This document shows, one piece after another, positions 59,415-64,000 of a DNA stretch of 64,000 nt. Under the pieces are notes generated by a model, which saw only the letters and a list, made by a program, of their open reading frames with translations, was not told the DNA's origin and made no database searches. This stretch comes from Stenogyne calaminthoides (taxonomy: Eukaryota; Streptophyta; Magnoliopsida; Lamiales; Lamiaceae), in the NCBI GenBank assembly GCA_037126765.1, contig JBBCBC010000030.1, positions 5,676,478 to 5,740,477 on the forward strand. The letters are read 5' to 3'. How positions within the stretch are numbered: position 1 is the first letter of the stretch; each line of letters begins with the position of its first letter. Made by a program: the position numbers and the translations under genes.

Positions 59415-59972
59415 CAAAGTAAAGTATTAGTATTTTTAAGACACTCCCGTGTAAAACGTGGGAATGGGTGAATTCATTTAATTTGAACCACCCCTACACC
59501 ATCTCACACAAATTTATGTATTTATAATTAATAAGCAATCCAACAAATTTTATTGGGAATATTTATTATAACCTTGAAACATTTCCATATGGTACCTATT
59601 TATTGTATAATAGAAGTCCACCTTAAAATAATGTTTGGTGAAGTTTAAGCTTTACTACATCTACATTAGTACGTCTTTATTATTATATCCAATAAAAGTC
59701 CACATTAAGATAATGTTTGGTGAAAGTGTAATTAGAACAATTTGCCTTAGCTGGTTACATAGTGACTGTCCATCTATATATAATGATAGATCTAAATTCC
59801 CATGACATCTAATTAATTTACCCATAATTTGGGTCCATATGTTGTAGTAATTTCATTTTGGTACATCCATTGATAATTATCTTAATGTTCTTGCTTCAAC
59901 TCTAACAACCACCACCATTATTGCAATTGCAAGTTACAACTTTGTGTTTCACTAAAACTTAATTCGATTTCC
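59415..59972. other. AT-rich intergenic DNA
   Basis: No gene. A repeated phrase 'aagtccaca/cttaaNataatgtttggtgaa' occurs at 59608-59645 and 59697-59725. Confidence 0.5.
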
Positions 59973-60329
59973 GCATAAAATTCAAAATTGTCCCATAATT
60001 TTTCACATTTTTAAAAATAATTTCAAAAAAATTTGATGTACGAAATTAATCTCATGTTTTTCGCGAATTGTACCATTTTCATTTCAAATTCTCAGGAATT
60101 GATGAAACGACGTCATTTTTTGTCATGCATTTCAGCCGGAAATCTCCTAATTGAATGCTCACATGCAAGACACATGACCCAAAACAACGTCGTTTCGTCA
60201 ATTCCAGCGAATTTGAGACGAAAATGATACGATCCGCGTAAAATTGGGACTAATTTTGTATATTAAACTTTTTTAGAACCATTTTAAAAAATGTAAAAAA
60301 TTATGGGATTATTTTGAGTTCTATCCCCT
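59973..60329. mobile_element. MULE-like foldback MITE
   Basis: Inverted arms (gtcccataatttttcacatt left; atcccataattttttacatt right, inverted) and an inner pair around gaaacgacgtca/aacgtcgtttcgtc. A perfect 9-bp duplication tcgatttcc lies at 59964-59972 and 60330-60338. Confidence 0.87.
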
Positions 60330-60524
60330 TCGATTTCCCTGCTGTGTGTTCTATTTTCTATTAATACACAACCACGCTTTTGATATATAGTTAGTTCAAT
60401 AATAAGTTTTGTATGAAACAAAGCGTCGGTATTGGCTTCATAAGTAATTTATAATTGAATTTCACATAACTTTAGTGAACGAGGTTCACCAAAGTTATAT
60501 GTTGAACTCGGTAATACCTTTTAG

Positions 60525-61426
60525 GGATCTTCTACGGTCAGGAACGACTTCGTCCTTCCTGACGTCAGGAAACCATTTAATACCGTTGGATCGTTGATCC
60601 AACGCACAATTTTAATTTTAAGTGATTGCACTTTGCACTAATGCGTTTGCACTGTGGATATACATACAATCCCTTGTATCTATACCTAACTATCCAAATT
60701 CGTAGTGAACATGACGATTTGGATGAGGATGAGCTGTTGCAGATGGCGCTGAAAGAGCAATCACAGCGCAATGTCAAAATCAAAACCCTCATTATTGGGT
60801 TTGATAAATTTTGCAGGGAATTCTTGAGATGAAATACAGACAACTTATATGACTAGCTAACAGTTATCACAACGGATTACTTTTAATAATTTATCGTTGT
60901 TTTATTTAATAATTTTGTTGTTTTATTTAATAATTCGTTGTGGGAAAGGAATTGAAGAGAAAAGAGATGAGAGAATGTCAACAGTTTAAGGAAGGGGTAT
61001 TGAACAAATCAAAGAAGAGATGTTGAACTATAATTTGGGGAAAAGTAGGGAACGACATAATGATTTGATCATCTCTTAGAAGAAAAATAAAATTAGGGCT
61101 CTTCATTTAATTTGGAGAAGAAATTAAGACGTCATTTCTAGTTCTTCTTCCTTCACCAGTTTAAAGACTTGGCTAAATGGACTACAGTTTCAAACGATTT
61201 CTTTTTAATTAATTTAATATAAATAGGACTTAGGTTTTTAAATTTATAAATTTTGTATCTTTAAAAAAAATGTTATAATGATATTTTAGTAATTTTATCT
61301 TTTTTATTAAAAAAATAAATTATTTAATCTCATGGTGAAACTATATAGCTCATGGCGAAGTTAAATGACGTGGCAACTTTTTATTGGATATCTGACGTCA
61401 GCCCTTCCTGACCGTAGAAAAGCCCT
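60525..61426. mobile_element. Pack-MULE-like element carrying a SEC5-like fragment
   Basis: Inverted ends ggatcttctacggtcagga and, from the right, ggcttttctacggtcagga, each running on to tgacgtcag. Flanks accttttag (60516-60524) and accgtttag (61427-61435) form a 9-bp duplication with one mismatch. The 902-bp interior holds a short coding piece of a host gene (60700-60775) and AT-rich filler. Confidence 0.8.
60700..60836 (+). pseudogene. Captured fragment of exocyst SEC5 N-terminus
   Basis: The frame reads DDLDEDELLQMALKEQSQRN (codons from 60713), which is the conserved N-terminal signature of plant SEC5, an exocyst subunit for vesicle tethering at the plasma membrane. The match ends about ten codons before the stop at 60830-60832, and no further SEC5 exon is present. 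It is a transposon-borne fragment, not a gene. Confidence 0.75.
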
Positions 61427-61827
61427 ACCGTTTAGCATGTGAAACATTACATTTTAGTGATTTTGAAAAGAATAACTTATAAAATCAGATATTTTTTAAA
61501 AAGTGATACTTCGTATACTGAAAGATATCACGTTATATGTTAATGTATATCATAAACCTGATTCACGTTAGATATATCCTATATATATTTAATGATATCA
61601 TCAGTCACCACTGATCAACACGTAACGTGTGCATTAAAGACAACTGAACGCAAGATGGAACACTAAACTGAAATAAAAGATTGTAACCGGACATATACAC
61701 ACGCATTAATCTGGAAAGCAATGAAGAACTTTGAAAGCAATCTGTAGAGAAATTGATTTTATTTATTTCATAAAACCATGATACACACACTGCACTGTAC
61801 TATACATTGATTAATGAGATTGAATCC
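61427..61827 (-). other. 3' flank and likely 3' UTR of the beta-glucosidase gene
   Basis: AT-rich, non-coding. The 3' UTR should end somewhere in this interval. Confidence 0.5.
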
Positions 61828-64000
61828 CTATAAAGCATCAATATTGTTTTGATATGAAATAGTAGCAGAGAGTTCAGAATGAACAAGGCTAAAATTGGCT
61901 AAGAAATGTGTATACCAAGTTGCAGAGAGTTTCGGAATCCTGTCCAATGATCGATTATCAACATGATACAATCCGAATTTAGGGCCGTATCCACTCGCCC
62001 ATTCAAAATTATCCATCAAGCTCCATATAATATAGCCACGCACATCAGCCCCGTTTCTGCCAATTTTGATCAACGCGTTTAAAATCAAGGCATCGGGGTA
62101 AATGAAAAGTGTATGAATTTATGGTGATATGAAACCATAGAAATGAAGTCTCAAGATTTGATTCCCTTGTAACTCTAGCACTTTAAATTCTAATAAAATT
62201 TGAGGGCTATGATTGAAATTGAAAGTTTGAATAAGTTATAAACATTAGTAACAACTTTGAATTTATTTACCTTATAGTTTGAGCAAGATATGCAAGATAA
62301 GATTGATAATATTGAATTCTCTTGACATCATACAGGAGGTCGTCATCTTCGTTGTTCAGAGATGCATAACCTGAGAACGCAGTACACAGATTAGTTCTAT
62401 TTCTATACCATACACAACTAATATTTTCACGTGAAAAAACTAATACTTTTTAGCAGAACAACTAATACCATTTAAAAATAAACTTGAGTTGATGGTGCAA
62501 TTGACGTATACAAGTTTTTGTCTATATATACTACATATGTATTTTACCATTTTCTGTGATGAACATTGCCTTGTTATGGTATCTCTCTTTGACGTAGTCG
62601 ACAATATCTCCAATGCCTCTTGGAACCACATAACATTCCAACATTCCCGTCTGCAAGAGGGAGGAAAAGGAAACAGAACAAATGAACAATAAAATGCATT
62701 ACTTACTGATAAATCATAAATGAAAAAATGGTTATTAGGAGTAAAGAATCAAAATTTCACACACTTCTTCCCCGATTAGGACACCATTGCGCTCTCCAGT
62801 AGTATACACGAACCCCCCGATTGCACGGTTTTCACCTAGGGTGCAGCTAGACCCGTTGCAGGGACAATCGGAATGGATACAATCCTGTGCATAAAGTGTG
62901 CCATAATGATTTATCCCGATAAAGTCTATGCTATCTTTTAAAAGCGCTCTCTTGTCTAAAGAAAAACGAGGCAATTCACTTCCGTGATACTTTTTCATTT
63001 CCGGAGGGTAATCACCAAACACGAGTGGATCCAACGCCCTACAAACGACAAATCAAATACCATATCTCATGATAGAAGAAATAACGGATTAGTATTACTT
63101 TCTTAAAACTCTTACCAAGCAACGTAAAAGCTAAGGCTCGTCTAGCAGCTTCCTCGTCCCTCTCACCATCTGTCATTGGTACGTACATGAACGCGCTTAC
63201 AGTGATGCCTAATTCACCATCCACTTTCGACTGAAACAGAGCAAATTTAATTATGCGTAACACTTGGGTTCACAAGTAATACTGTTCAGAGAAAGAAACT
63301 AGTACTGACCAGCTAATACCTTTTAGTAAAACAACTAATACCATTTAAAAATGCGCAAGTGCATACAACTAATATTGATTTTCGATGCTTGCCTTAAACC
63401 TGTCACGATACAACTTAGCAGCTTTTGCATGGGCCAACAACATGTTGTGCACGGCAATTAGAGGCTCGACATCTGAATTTCCGCTAACGCAGTTGCCAAA
63501 CGGAGGTGAACATCGAGCAGGTGGGATTTGACCGAATTCATAGGCGAATTGTGCATGGATGTTGGGCTCGTTGATCGTAACCCAATATTTCACTCGATCA
63601 CCAAAATATTCGAAACATATGCCGGCAAAATGGAGATATTCTTCCCTGTTAAATCATGCACATTAATACACCTCATGATAAGCCGTTTAATTTGGAATCT
63701 CAGTCGAACAACATTATCGACTGGTAATAAACAGGATTTTGCAACATAAGAAAAAATGAAATAAACAAGATTTGGTAAGACTAAAGATTGTATGCTCACT
63801 GCATCAGAGGACTGAGCCAACTCCCAAATCTATCCTGAAGTTCTTGAGGAAACTCGTTGTGAAAAATCGTCACAAAAGGCTGGATACCTGTATTCATATC
63901 AAGTATCAACTGATACAAAGTTACAAACTCTTTTATTTTTAAGGGTAATACACTAAAATCCCTCATCGAGGTTTGTCCAAATTACGAAAGCAACCCCATA
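61828..64000 (-). CDS. Family-1 beta-glucosidase (BGLU18 / monolignol-type), 3' part of the gene
   Basis: Six minus-strand exons are in view: 63887-63800, 63645-63393, 63230-63116, 63038-62765, 62650-62548 and 62370-62271, then the last at 62056-61828; the gene continues beyond the right edge. FVTIFHNEFPQELQDRFGSW and YWVTINEPNIHAQ (TxNEP, acid/base Glu) come first. PLVFGDYPPEMKKYHGSELP, DFIGINHYGTLYAQD, MFITENG (nucleophile Glu) and GYIIWSLMDNFEWASGYG follow, the full GH1 signature set. HNEFPQEL and CIHSDCPCN favour the BGLU18/BGLU45-47 group, which hydrolyses monolignol glucosides in cell walls (inferred). The 63393 exon uses a GC donor. Exon 63230-63116 is one base short of the expected phase near 63125-63128 (a run of four A on the plus strand), so the gene is frameshifted as written. 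Confidence 0.92.

Noticed and set aside
60626..60832. A genuine SEC5 gene
   Set aside because: Only the N-terminal signature is present, with no further exons, and it is enclosed by inverted repeats with a target duplication.

Overview
This is a repeat-rich stretch of a plant nuclear genome, most likely a eudicot. It has three intron-containing protein genes, all on the minus strand, set among nested LTR retrotransposons and many small inverted-repeat transposons. Canonical GT-AG introns, a DUF1218 (Fb34-type) gene, a CIP7-like gene, a family-1 beta-glucosidase, Sirevirus, Tork-like and Tat-like elements, and Stowaway, hAT and MULE elements all point to an angiosperm. I could not fix the order or species.

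Layout. (1) 1-23081: a Sirevirus-type Ty1/copia element (A, plus strand), cut by the left window edge. It has gag, protease, integrase, RT and RNase H, then a third ORF. Its gag is split by a solo LTR (1120-2947). Its third ORF is split by a second copia element (B, minus strand, 10248-21639). B in turn carries an opposite-facing solo LTR of its own family (16316-17548) and a hAT MITE inside its 5' LTR (19182-20060). (2) 23082-41400: gene territory. A four-TM DUF1218 gene lies at 25187-27406 and a nine-exon CIP7-like gene at 30837-37994, separated and invaded by MITEs, MULE-like elements and a foldback element. (3) 41401-57374: a Tat-like Ty3/gypsy element (D, minus strand) with a perfect TSD. 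A second Tat-like gypsy element (C, plus strand, 43871-52407) is inserted in it, also with a perfect TSD. C carries an antisense gene relic and two antisense promoter-like modules. (4) 57375-64000: MITEs, a MULE-like element holding a piece that looks like the N-terminus of exocyst SEC5, and the 3' two thirds of a GH1 beta-glucosidase gene that runs off the right edge.

The three host genes do not form a pathway unit. The most unusual material is in the transposons: gene-fragment capture (SEC5-like, and possibly Hsp70-like), three insertion levels inside A, and the two antisense promoter-like modules of element C. Two otherwise intact host genes each show one apparent single-base frameshift, which could be pseudogenisation or uncorrected assembly error. 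I saw no tRNA, rRNA, CRISPR array or organellar DNA.
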